Of a stretch of DNA of 64,000 nucleotides, positions 1 to 7,259 are shown piece by piece. The notes under the pieces were generated by a model. It had not been told where the DNA came from and did not search any database. It saw nothing but the letters and a program-made list of their open reading frames with translations. Both the position numbers and the translations under genes were made by a program. Position 1 is the stretch's first letter. Every line of letters begins with the position of its first letter. This DNA is from Mycolicibacterium aichiense (GTDB lineage Bacteria; Actinomycetota; Actinomycetes; Mycobacteriales; Mycobacteriaceae): contig NZ_AP022561.1 of assembly GCF_010726245.1 (NCBI RefSeq), positions 3,968,001 to 4,032,000 of the forward strand. Direction: 5' to 3'.

Positions 1-231
1 ATGGCCGAGATGCAAGAGCTGTATGACGCCGGCTTGGCGCGACTGGAGGACATTATGGTCTACGTCGACGCCCGCTTTCCGCTCCAAGGCATGCCGGAAG
101 ACGCCAAGGCTCTGGTACACCTAGGACAGTCGATCGTGCAGGTGAGCTTTCCGGTCGAGGTGTGGAAGCAGCCCCGCGTGCTCGACAGCGGCGCCGCGTA
201 TATCGAACTGATCAAGGAGCCGGTGGTCTAG
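1..231 (+). CDS. Hypothetical protein, possibly truncated at the window edge
   Basis: Open frame of 76 codons that starts with ATG at the first base and ends in TAG one base before the next gene. I do not recognise the product. It is slightly acidic, with no signal peptide, membrane segment or cysteine. Because the ATG is the first base of the window it could be the true start of a short protein or an internal Met of a longer one. The tight spacing to the amidohydrolase gene, whose AAGGAG ribosome-binding site (214-219) lies inside this frame, suggests one transcript with the catabolic genes that follow. Confidence 0.5.
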   Translation: MAEMQELYDAGLARLEDIMVYVDARFPLQGMPEDAKALVHLGQSIVQVSFPVEVWKQPRVLDSGAAYIELIKEPVV

Positions 232-232
232 G

Positions 233-1492
233 TTGTCTGCTCTTCGCGCAAGCGGCTCGTCGCCACGCGCAACGACCCTCAAGGCAGCCGGGTACGTCGA
301 CGTCGACGCGGGTGAGATCGTCCGCCCAGGCATCGTGAAGGTCGAGGGCGACCGGATCGTCTCCGTCGGGGGCGAAGTCGACGAGAGCTCCGATGTCATC
401 GATTTGGGAGACGCCATCCTCCTTCCGGGGTTGATGGACATGGAGGTCAACCTCCTGATGGGCGGCCGGGGCGAGAACCCCGGCCTCTCGCAGGTACAGG
501 ATGATCCGCCCACCCGGGTGTTGCGCGCGGTCGGCAATGCCCGCCGCACGCTGCGCGCGGGTTTCACCACGGTGCGCAACCTCGGGCTGTTCGTGAAGAC
601 CGGCGGCTACCTGTTGGACGTCGCGCTGGGCAAGGCGATCGATGCGGGCTGGATCGACGGTCCGCGGATCGTGCCTGCCGGGCATGCCATCACGCCGACC
701 GGCGGGCATCTGGACCCGACCATGTTCGCCGCGTTCATGCCGGGCGCCCTGGAGCTGACCGTCGAGGAGGGTATCGCCAACGGCGTCGACGAGGTCCGCA
801 AGGCAGTGCGCTACCAGATCAAGCACGGCGCGCAGCTGATCAAGGTGTGCGTGTCCGGGGGCGTGATGTCGCTGACCGGTGAGGCAGGGGCGCAACACTA
901 TTCGGACGAGGAACTGCGGGCGATCGTCGACGAGGCGCACCGGCGCGGGCTGCGGGTGGCCGCCCACACCCACGGCGCCGAGGCCGTCAAGCATGCGGTG
1001 GCGTGCGGGATCGACTGCATCGAGCATGGCTTCCTGATGGACGACGAGGCCATCCAGATGCTGGTCGACAATGATCGTTTTCTGGTGACCACCCGCCGGC
1101 TCGCCCAGGCGATGGATGTCTCGCACGCACCGAAGGTGTTGCAGGACAAGGCTGCCGAGATGTTCCCGAAGGCGGAGACGTCGATCAAGGCCGCCTACGA
1201 GGCCGGGGTGAAGATCGCGGTCGGCACCGATGCACCCGCGATCCCGCACGGCAAGAACGCCGATGAACTGGTGACCCTGGTGGAATGGGGGATGCCGCCG
1301 GCCGCGGTGCTGCGGGCGGCCACCGTCGTCGGAGCCGACCTGATCAACGTCACCGACCGGGGCCGGATCGCCGAAGGACTGCTCGCCGACATCATCGCCG
1401 TGCCCGGTGATCCGTTGTCCGACATCACCGTCACCCAGAACGTCACCTTCGTCATGAAAGGCGGGAAGGTCTATGTCAACAAAACGGACTGA
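233..1492 (+). CDS. Amidohydrolase-superfamily protein (imidazolonepropionase/prolidase-like) with altered HxH motif
   Basis: A 419-residue protein with the amidohydrolase fold: a small beta-sandwich start, then a TIM-barrel with His-rich strands. Later metal-site elements are visible: Lys in LIKVCVSGG, His in VAAHTHG, His in CIEHG and Asp in VGTDAP. The first-strand His-x-His, normally in a GLIDxHxH context, is replaced by Glu71-Val-Asn73 (GLMDMEVNLL), so metal binding may differ. The start is TTG with AAGGAG 13 bases upstream. It overlaps the next gene by 20 bases and heads an apparent operon with the NTF2-like protein and two acyl-CoA dehydrogenases. The likely role is hydrolysis of an amide or lactone-type bond of an unknown substrate. 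Confidence 0.75.
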   Translation: MSALRASGSSPRATTLKAAGYVDVDAGEIVRPGIVKVEGDRIVSVGGEVDESSDVIDLGDAILLPGLMDMEVNLLMGGRGENPGLSQVQDDPPTRVLRAVGNARRTLRAGFTTVRNLGLFVKTGGYLLDVALGKAIDAGWIDGPRIVPAGHAITPTGGHLDPTMFAAFMPGALELTVEEGIANGVDEVRKAVRYQIKHGAQLIKVCVSGGVMSLTGEAGAQHYSDEELRAIVDEAHRRGLRVAAHTHGAEAVKHAVACGIDCIEHGFLMDDEAIQMLVDNDRFLVTTRRLAQAMDVSHAPKVLQDKAAEMFPKAETSIKAAYEAGVKIAVGTDAPAIPHGKNADELVTLVEWGMPPAAVLRAATVVGADLINVTDRGRIAEGLLADIIAVPGDPLSDITVTQNVTFVMKGGKVYVNKTD

Positions 1493-1907
1493 CGACATCG
1501 TCGAGATCCAGCAACTGCTCGCCCGCTACGCGGTGACCATCACCCAGCTGGATGTCGAGAATCTGGTGAAAGTCTTCACCGAAGACGGCACCTACAGCGC
1601 GTTCGGCGAAACCTATTCACTGGGACGGTTCCCCGAGCTCGTCGACGCCGCACCCAAAGGGCTGTTCATGACCGGCGAGTCGCTGGTCGAATTCGACGAG
1701 AACGACCCCGACAAGGCCACCGGCACCCAGCCGCTGTGCTTCATCGAGCATTCGGCGCACGACATGCGCATCGGCTACTACCGCGACACCTACCTGCGGA
1801 CCGAGAAGGGGTGGCGGTTGAACACCCGCGCGATGACGTTCATCCGGCGCACCGGTGTGCACGATTCGGGCCGCCCGCACGCGATCGGCCGGCCGGCCGG
1901 CGGATGA
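1473..1907 (+). CDS. NTF2-like / SnoaL-family protein
   Basis: A 144-residue protein of the size and pattern of the SnoaL-like NTF2 fold: an N-terminal helix with ILARYA-type spacing, the common VFTEDGTYSAFG segment, and a C-terminal strand with the WRLNTRAMTFIRR pattern. Members act as small hydrolases, isomerases or dehydratases, or as non-catalytic binding domains, often in steroid and polyketide pathways. ATG at 1473 lies inside the preceding amidohydrolase gene, and the stop overlaps the next start (ATGA), indicating translational coupling. The catalytic class cannot be decided from sequence alone. Confidence 0.75.
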   Translation: MSTKRTDDIVEIQQLLARYAVTITQLDVENLVKVFTEDGTYSAFGETYSLGRFPELVDAAPKGLFMTGESLVEFDENDPDKATGTQPLCFIEHSAHDMRIGYYRDTYLRTEKGWRLNTRAMTFIRRTGVHDSGRPHAIGRPAGG

Positions 1908-3028
1908 CCACGGCAGCCGAATCCGGCACGACCGCCGACGAATTCCGCAACGACCTGCGAGCCTGGCTCGACGCGCACGATCTGAGCCCCGGCCCGGATC
2001 ATTCGCTGCCCGCCCATATCGAGCAGATGAGCCGGGTACGCCGAGCCCTCTACGACGCCGGATGGATGCGTTACGGCTGGCCGGAAGAAGTAGGCGGTCT
2101 GGGCGGCTCGGTGATCATGCGGATGATCGTCGCCGAGGAGGTCCTCGGTCGCAACATCGCCGAGCCTGGTCCGTACTCGATGATGGAAGTCCTTGTGCCG
2201 ACCATGATCTCGTACGCGCGGCCGGAACTCGCCGCCGAGATGGTGCCGCGCTATCTGCGCGGCGACGAGCACTGGTGCCAGGGTTTCTCCGAGCCCGGCT
2301 CAGGCAGTGACCTGGCATCGCTGAGCACCAAGGCCACCTTGCGCGGCGACGCGTGGGTGATCAACGGCCAGAAAGTGTGGACCAGCTTCGCCCAGTTCTC
2401 GAAGCGCTGCGTCCTGCTGACCCGGACCGGCTCGCCGGAAACGCCTAAACACGAGGGCATCACCGCGTTCTTCGTCGACATGGACTCCCCCGGCATCACG
2501 GTGCGGCCGCTGCACACCATGCACGGCGTGGACGAATTCTGCGAGGTGTACTTCGACGACGTGGTGGTGCCGGCCGATCGCATGCTCGGCAATCCCGGCG
2601 ATGGCTGGCGGCTGGCCAACGACCTGTTGCCATTCGAGCGATCCACCTGTTTCTGGCAGCGGATCTCCTACCTGTTCACCCGGTTGGACCGCCTGATCGC
2701 GGACGAGACCGACGCCGGTGACGCTGAGCTCGGCGCGGCCTACCTGGCACTGCACACCGTGCGCTGCAGGTCGGCGGCGACCCAGCACCGCTTCGCCGAA
2801 GGGGCGAAGCTGGGGCCGGAGACCTCGATCGACAAGGTGCTGCTGGCCGGTGCCGAACAGCGCCTCTACGACACCGCACGGGATGTGCTGCCCGGGGTGC
2901 TCGAGCTCGACGAGACGCCCTGGCGTTCGGAGTTCCTGTACTCGCGCTCGGCCACCATCTACGGCGGCACCGCGGAGATCCAGCGCAACATCATCGCCCG
3001 CCGGCTTCTCGATCTCGGGAAGGAGTGA
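1904..3028 (+). CDS. Acyl-CoA dehydrogenase, catalytic-type subunit
   Basis: FAD-dependent acyl-CoA dehydrogenase of 374 residues that would oxidise an acyl-CoA to the 2-enoyl-CoA. Family marks seen: the GWPEEVGGLGG N-terminal helix signature, the FAD/substrate loop WCQGFSEPGSGSDLAS, the strand WTSFAQFSKRC, and the C-terminal IYGGTAEIQRNIIARRLL. The MCAD-type glutamate position (YEGT) is Gly, but a Glu is present in the FERST segment, where isovaleryl-CoA dehydrogenase and steroid enzymes place their base. The start at 1904 (ATGA overlap) was preferred over an upstream extension that runs inside the NTF2 gene in another frame. It pairs with the next, shorter dehydrogenase and probably forms a heteromeric enzyme. 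Confidence 0.88.
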   Translation: MTTAAESGTTADEFRNDLRAWLDAHDLSPGPDHSLPAHIEQMSRVRRALYDAGWMRYGWPEEVGGLGGSVIMRMIVAEEVLGRNIAEPGPYSMMEVLVPTMISYARPELAAEMVPRYLRGDEHWCQGFSEPGSGSDLASLSTKATLRGDAWVINGQKVWTSFAQFSKRCVLLTRTGSPETPKHEGITAFFVDMDSPGITVRPLHTMHGVDEFCEVYFDDVVVPADRMLGNPGDGWRLANDLLPFERSTCFWQRISYLFTRLDRLIADETDAGDAELGAAYLALHTVRCRSAATQHRFAEGAKLGPETSIDKVLLAGAEQRLYDTARDVLPGVLELDETPWRSEFLYSRSATIYGGTAEIQRNIIARRLLDLGKE

Positions 3029-3031
3029 GAC

Positions 3032-3832
3032 GTGGACGACGGCGAACTGGGAATGCTGGCCGACACGCTCGAAAAGTCGATGAGCGCCGCGGCGGTGGAG
3101 GGAACCCCCAATGTCGAGGATGTTCTGCGCGACCTCGGCTGGCTGGAGATGCTCGACGAGATCCCGGCTGAGGCAACGGGCTTGGTGTTCCGGCTGTTGG
3201 GCGAGACCGGCACGCATGCCGGTGTGATCAACGACGTCGTACTCGCGTCTACCGGGCGCGCGCCGGGCGGCACCATCGCGCTGCCGTACACCGGTGGGCG
3301 CTGGGTGAGGTGGGAGCGCACCGACGGCGTGCGCTCGGCGATGGATCCCGAACTGCCGATCGGCACCGTCGACACCGGCTCGGAGGTGCCGGTGGCCAGG
3401 GGCCGCCTCGCGCTGGGTTGGTGGCTGACCGGTTCCGCCCGGGCGATGCTGAGGCTGGCACGCCAGCATGCCGTCGACCGGGTCCAGTTCGGCCGTCCGA
3501 TCGGGTCGTTCCAGGCGGTGCGCCACCGGCTCGCCGAGACCCTGGTCGCCGTCGAGGGCGCCGAAGCGGCCTTGTCGGTGGCCCAGAGCGAGGGCACGGA
3601 TCTGGCCTGTCTGTTGGGTAAGGCGGCTGCTGGTCAGGCGGCATTGACCGCGGCCAAGCACTGTCAGCAGGTTCTCGGCGGTATCGGGTTCACCGACGAG
3701 CACGACCTGCACCGGCACGTAAAGCGAATATTCGTGCTCGACGGGCTGCTCGGCTCGGCACGTGATCTGACCAGGGAAGCCGGGTCGGCGATCAGGTCGC
3801 TGGGTCAGGCTCCACGGCTCGGAAATCTGTGA
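3032..3832 (+). CDS. Acyl-CoA dehydrogenase-like partner subunit
   Basis: A 266-residue acyl-CoA dehydrogenase-like protein, shorter than the usual 370-400. It keeps the C-terminal helical domain (QFGRPIGSFQAVRHRLAE, QVLGGIGFTDEHDLHRH) but has a reduced N-terminal part and no glutamate at either usual base position. GTG start three bases after the preceding stop, with AAGGAG at 3019-3024. Actinobacterial acyl-CoA dehydrogenases for sterol side chains are known alpha2beta2 enzymes made of one catalytic and one degenerate subunit encoded side by side. This pair fits that pattern, so the protein is probably structural and FAD/CoA-binding and not active alone. Confidence 0.82.
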   Translation: MDDGELGMLADTLEKSMSAAAVEGTPNVEDVLRDLGWLEMLDEIPAEATGLVFRLLGETGTHAGVINDVVLASTGRAPGGTIALPYTGGRWVRWERTDGVRSAMDPELPIGTVDTGSEVPVARGRLALGWWLTGSARAMLRLARQHAVDRVQFGRPIGSFQAVRHRLAETLVAVEGAEAALSVAQSEGTDLACLLGKAAAGQAALTAAKHCQQVLGGIGFTDEHDLHRHVKRIFVLDGLLGSARDLTREAGSAIRSLGQAPRLGNL

Positions 3833-3906
3833 CGTACGCCATGGCGGCGAATGCGCTGGTCACCCGTTAGACTGGCCGGAACAAAAATTTTGGTCAGTAT
3901 TGAATT

Positions 3907-3942
3907 GAGAACATAATTCTCGTCGCTGAGAGTAGTACTCTC
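3907..3942. promoter_or_regulatory. Tandem palindromic operators upstream of the TetR gene
   Basis: Two 15-bp palindromes lie in the leader of the TetR gene: GAGAACATAATTCTC (3907-3921, 5-bp perfect arms) and GAGAGTAGTACTCTC (3928-3942, 7-bp perfect arms around one base). Their centres are 21 bp apart, two helical turns, as expected for cooperative binding of two dimers on one face. The same motif recurs upstream of other genes in this cluster. The simplest reading is autoregulation by the adjacent TetR protein. Confidence 0.7.
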
Positions 3943-3991
3943 TTACCGTGAGCAACATCGGAAACCGCATCCGCACGTCTCGAGCCCGGCA

Positions 3992-4648
3992 GTGAACAGC
4001 CCGAGCGAAGAGCCTGCCTGGAAGCAGCGCGCCGTCGAGCGGTCTATCCGGACCGCCAAGGTGCGCGCCGGGCAGCGCGTGCAGCGATTCCTCGATGCCG
4101 CGCAGGCGATCATCACCGAAAAGGGCAGCACCGACTTCACCGTGCAGGAAGTCGTCGACCGGTCCCGACAGTCGCTACGAAGCTTCTATCTGCAGTTCGA
4201 CGGTAAGCACGAGCTACTGCTCGCCCTGTTCGAGGATGCGCTGAGCCGAGCCGCCGACCAGATCCGGGCCGCGACGTCGGCTCAGACCGATCCGCTGGAC
4301 CGGCTCAAGGTCGCCGTCACTCTGCTGTTCGAATTGTCCCGGCCGGATCCGACCGCGCGCCGGCCATTGTTCACCGACTTCGCCCCCCAGCTGCTGATCT
4401 CGCATCCCAATGAGGTCAAGGTCGCTCACGCACCGCTGGTGGCGCTGTTCGCCGAACTGATGGACGAGGCGTCCGCTGCCGGCGAGTTGAGGGAAGACGC
4501 CAACCCTCGCCGGATGGCGGCGATGACGATGCAGACCATCATGTTCATCGCCCAGTCCAGCGGGGTCGAGGACGACGAGAACGTCCACACGCCGATCAGC
4601 GGGGACGAAGTGTGGACGTTCTGCTCGCAGGGATTCGCCCGTAAGTAA
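3992..4648 (+). CDS. TetR-family transcriptional regulator
   Basis: A 218-residue TetR-type repressor. The N-terminal region holds the helix-turn-helix (FTVQEVVDRSRQSLRSFYLQF, about residues 50-70), followed by the helical ligand domain. GTG start at 3992; an earlier GTG at 3948 is in another frame and stops after 15 codons. The gene lies between a dehydrogenase operon and a convergent MeaB gene, and its leader carries two palindromes that recur at other promoters of the region. It is therefore the best candidate for the local regulator, probably relieved by an acyl-CoA intermediate. Ligand and sign of regulation are inferred. Confidence 0.88.
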   Translation: MNSPSEEPAWKQRAVERSIRTAKVRAGQRVQRFLDAAQAIITEKGSTDFTVQEVVDRSRQSLRSFYLQFDGKHELLLALFEDALSRAADQIRAATSAQTDPLDRLKVAVTLLFELSRPDPTARRPLFTDFAPQLLISHPNEVKVAHAPLVALFAELMDEASAAGELREDANPRRMAAMTMQTIMFIAQSSGVEDDENVHTPISGDEVWTFCSQGFARK

Positions 4649-4654
4649 GCCGGT

Positions 4655-5539
4655 TCACCGCTCGACCGCGGGAGAAACCGGTTGAGCGATCAAGGCTTCC
4701 GCGGCACTGTACGGATCACGGCTTCCGTCGGCGACGGCTTGTGCCAGCGCGTCGAGATCCGGATGGCGATGCAGCCGGCTCTGCGCCAGTGACAACACCT
4801 GCGCGCGGGCTCGTGCGGTGCGGCGCTCGGCGGTGTCGGCGCGCCGGTGGGCCTCGATCGCCTCGACGAGTTCCCCCACCCCCTCGGCCCGGGCGGCGAC
4901 CAGTGTCAGCACCGGTACGTGCGTCTCGAACTTCAGGTCGCGCACCGTCTGAGCGGCACCCTCTCGGTCGGCCTTGTTCACCACCACCAGGTCTGCGACC
5001 TCGAGCAGGCCCGCCTTAGCGGCCTGGACCGCATCCCCCGCACCGGGATTGAGAATCACGATCGTCGGATCGGCGACGGCGGCGATCTCGATCTCCGACT
5101 GCCCGACCCCGACGCTCTCGAGCAGGACGACGTCGAAGCCGAGCGCGCCGAGCAGCCGGATCGCGGCGGGCACCGCGGCGGCCAGGCCACCGAGATGGCC
5201 GCGGGTGGCCACCGAGCGGATCAGCACGTCGGGATCGTTGATGTGTTGCGCCATCCTGATCCGGTCCCCCAACAACGCGCCCCCGCTGTAGGGCGAGGAC
5301 GGATCCACGGCCAGCACCGCAACCCGTTGTCCGCGTTCGCGATACGCCGCGACGAGAACCGCGATCGTGGTCGACTTGCCCGCACCGGGCGGGCCCGTCA
5401 CGCCCACCACCGGGACCACGGCCCGGCCGATCTCGGTGAGCACCTCGTCGCGGCGGTCGCTCTCGACGAGGCTCAGCAGCCGCCCGACCGCGCGCATGTT
5501 CCCGCCGCGGGCCGCGGTGATCAGCTCGGCGACATCCAT
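4655..5539 (-). CDS. meaB: MeaB/ArgK-type G3E GTPase, chaperone of a B12-dependent acyl-CoA mutase
   Basis: A P-loop GTPase of 294 residues. Walker A GPPGAGKST is at about residues 49-57, followed by the family's DPSSP switch, LLESVGVGQSE (Walker B/switch II) and NKAD (guanine specificity). MeaB proteins load and protect adenosylcobalamin in methylmalonyl-CoA-type mutases. The two mutase subunits lie 8 kb away in the same cluster, so this copy is probably dedicated to that enzyme. ATG at 5539 was chosen; an in-frame TTG at 5548 is an alternative. The gene converges on tetR with only 6 bases between the stops and diverges from the SDR gene across a region containing an operator palindrome. Confidence 0.88.
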   Translation of the reverse strand: MDVAELITAARGGNMRAVGRLLSLVESDRRDEVLTEIGRAVVPVVGVTGPPGAGKSTTIAVLVAAYRERGQRVAVLAVDPSSPYSGGALLGDRIRMAQHINDPDVLIRSVATRGHLGGLAAAVPAAIRLLGALGFDVVLLESVGVGQSEIEIAAVADPTIVILNPGAGDAVQAAKAGLLEVADLVVVNKADREGAAQTVRDLKFETHVPVLTLVAARAEGVGELVEAIEAHRRADTAERRTARARAQVLSLAQSRLHRHPDLDALAQAVADGSRDPYSAAEALIAQPVSPAVER

Positions 5540-5587
5540 AGAGGGCAACGCTACGTCCCTACGTGATTGACCAAATCCGGTCGGTAT

Positions 5588-5602
5588 GAGAATACTATTC
5601 TC
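5588..5602. promoter_or_regulatory. Operator palindrome upstream of the SDR gene
   Basis: GAGAATACTATTCTC is a perfect palindrome with 7-bp arms and one central base, 39 bp before the SDR start and 49 bp from the divergent MeaB start. It is the cleanest copy of the motif also found before the TetR, ferredoxin/ligase and DUF1330 genes. It probably controls SDR, MeaB or both. Confidence 0.7.
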
Positions 5603-5640
5603 TCAACTAGAGAGCGTCAGTTGCAAGAAGGGTAACGCTA

Positions 5641-6404
5641 TGCAGATCAGTGGGAGTTCCGCCGTCGTCTTCGGTGGTGCAGGTGGCCTAGGCGAGGCGA
5701 CCGTGCGCAAACTGCACGCGGCCGGTGTCAAGGTAGTGATCGCCGACCTGGCCGACGACAAGGGCAAGGAACTTGCCGCCGAGCTCGCCATCCCCTACGT
5801 CCGCACCGATGTCACCAACGACGACGATGTGCTGGCCGCCATTTCCGCCGCCGAAGAACTGGGGCCGCTGCGCATCTCGGTGGACACCCACGGCGGCCCG
5901 GCCGGCGGGGGCCGGCTGGTCGGCAAGGACGGCGCCCCGATGGAGCTGGAGGCGTTTACCAAGACCATCACCTTCTACCTGACCGCGGTGTTCAACGTGA
6001 TGCGTCATGTCGCGGCCGCGATGGCGCGCCAGGAGCCCGACGACAACGGGGCTCGCGGGGTGATCATCAATACCGCATCTATCGCGGCGTATGAAGGCCA
6101 GATCGGACAACTGCCCTACTCGGCCGCCAAGGGTGGCGTGGTGGCGATGACTCTGGTTGCCGCACGCGACCTTTCACCGTTGGGCATCCGGGTGATGGCG
6201 ATCGCGCCGGGCACCATCAACACCCCCGCCTACGGGAAGGCCGCCGACCAACTGGAGGCGTACTGGGGCCCGCAGGTGCCGTTCCCGAAGCGAATGGGAC
6301 GCTCGGTCGAGTACGGCGCACTGGCACTGTCGATCGCCGAGAACGACTACCTCAACGGCGAGACCATTCGACTGGACGGTGCGCTGCGCTTCCCGCCGAA
6401 GTAG
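5641..6404 (+). CDS. SDR-family dehydrogenase, 3-hydroxyacyl-CoA dehydrogenase type II-like
   Basis: A classical short-chain dehydrogenase of 254 residues: NAD-binding [10 protein letters not shown] at the N-terminus, catalytic Ser in [12 protein letters not shown] and the YSAAK Tyr-Lys pair. The length, the VDTHGG segment in place of NNAG, and the extended [18 protein letters not shown] loop resemble the HSD17B10-like type II 3-hydroxyacyl-CoA dehydrogenases. A role in oxidising a 3-hydroxyacyl-CoA fits the neighbouring beta-oxidation genes. ATG at 5641 follows AAGAAGGG; a frame opening further upstream would overlap the operator. Probably transcribed alone, from a promoter carrying the palindrome at 5588-5602. 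Confidence 0.85.
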
Positions 6405-6413
6405 CGCCCGCGC

Positions 6414-6469
6414 CGACAGTAACGCCACGGCGGACTCCGGCCGGAATTCTCACCGTGGCGTTACTGTCG
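6414..6469. terminator. Long perfect hairpin between convergent genes (bidirectional terminator or REP-like element)
   Basis: Left arm CGACAGTAACGCCACGG (6414-6430) and right arm CCGTGGCGTTACTGTCG (6453-6469) pair perfectly over 17 bp around a 22-base loop that itself contains the palindrome TCCGGCCGGA. It lies between the SDR and crotonase stop codons and lacks a U-tract, as is common in mycobacteria. Termination for both genes is likely; a dispersed palindromic repeat is also possible. Confidence 0.7.
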
Positions 6470-6473
6470 CGAT

Positions 6474-7259
6474 CTACTTCTTGGCGATCAAGCCGTCGAC
6501 GATCCTGTTGAAGTCGGCGGTGCCGAACGACACGTATTCGGCGAGGTTGGCGTAGTCCAGCGAGGCCATCACCGACTTCTCCAGCTGGATGTTCATCAGC
6601 CGCTTGGTGGCCTCGACCGCCTGCTGCGGGAGTTCGATGATCTTCTTTGCGCAGGCGATCGCCTCCGAGACCGGATCGGCCACAACATGATTCGCCAGCC
6701 CGAGTTCGACTGCGCGCTGCGCGGTGATCCGCACCCCGGTCAGCGCGAACTCCTTGGCCTGCAGCAGGCTGATCTGCGATCCCCACACCAGCGGCCCGCC
6801 GTCGGCGGCGACCAGACCGATGGACACGTGCGGGTCGGCGAAGAACGCGTTCTCGGCGATGTACACGACGTCGGACAGTGCGGCCAGGCTGCAGCCCAGC
6901 CCGACCGCCGGGCCGTTGACGGCCGCGACCACCGGGATGCGGCAGCGGACCATACCGATCACCAGATCACGGCCGTGCTTGATCGTCTTCTGCCGCAACG
7001 CTTCGTCGTTGCGCAGCTCGTCGAGGTAGGTGAAGTCGCCGCCGGCCGAGAACGCCCGGCCCGCACCGGTGATCACCGCCGCCCGCGCGGAGGCATCCTC
7101 GCCCAGCGCCTCCCAGATCTTGGCAAGTCCGACATGGAGGTTGTCGTTGACGGCGTTCAGCTCGTCGGGCCGGTTCAGTGTGATGATCCGCAGCGGACCG
7201 TCGGCCTGCACGTCGATTTCGTCTGGCATGTCGTACATGTCGTTAAACTCCCAGTCCAA
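6474..7259 (-). CDS. Enoyl-CoA hydratase/isomerase (crotonase) family protein with atypical active site
   Basis: A 261-residue crotonase-fold protein: LNRPDELNAVND, the oxyanion-hole segment AGRAFSAGGDF, and AVNGPAVGLGCSLA. In the standard hydratase two glutamates act as acid/base (GGGCE and QPE contexts). Here these positions are Ser124 (GLGCS) and His144 (ADPH), so ordinary hydration is doubtful. It may be an isomerase, a lyase, or act on a special acyl chain. It is the last gene of a four-gene minus-strand operon (ligase, two acyl-CoA dehydrogenases, crotonase) and overlaps the gene before it by 17 bases. An internal ATG eight codons in is an alternative start. Confidence 0.82.
   Translation of the reverse strand: MDWEFNDMYDMPDEIDVQADGPLRIITLNRPDELNAVNDNLHVGLAKIWEALGEDASARAAVITGAGRAFSAGGDFTYLDELRNDEALRQKTIKHGRDLVIGMVRCRIPVVAAVNGPAVGLGCSLAALSDVVYIAENAFFADPHVSIGLVAADGGPLVWGSQISLLQAKEFALTGVRITAQRAVELGLANHVVADPVSEAIACAKKIIELPQQAVEATKRLMNIQLEKSVMASLDYANLAEYVSFGTADFNRIVDGLIAKK

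Noticed and set aside
1736..1903. Upstream extension of the first acyl-CoA dehydrogenase frame
   Set aside because: It lies inside the NTF2-like gene in another frame and is Arg/His-rich as expected of a shadow; the ATGA start at 1904 matches the family N-terminus.
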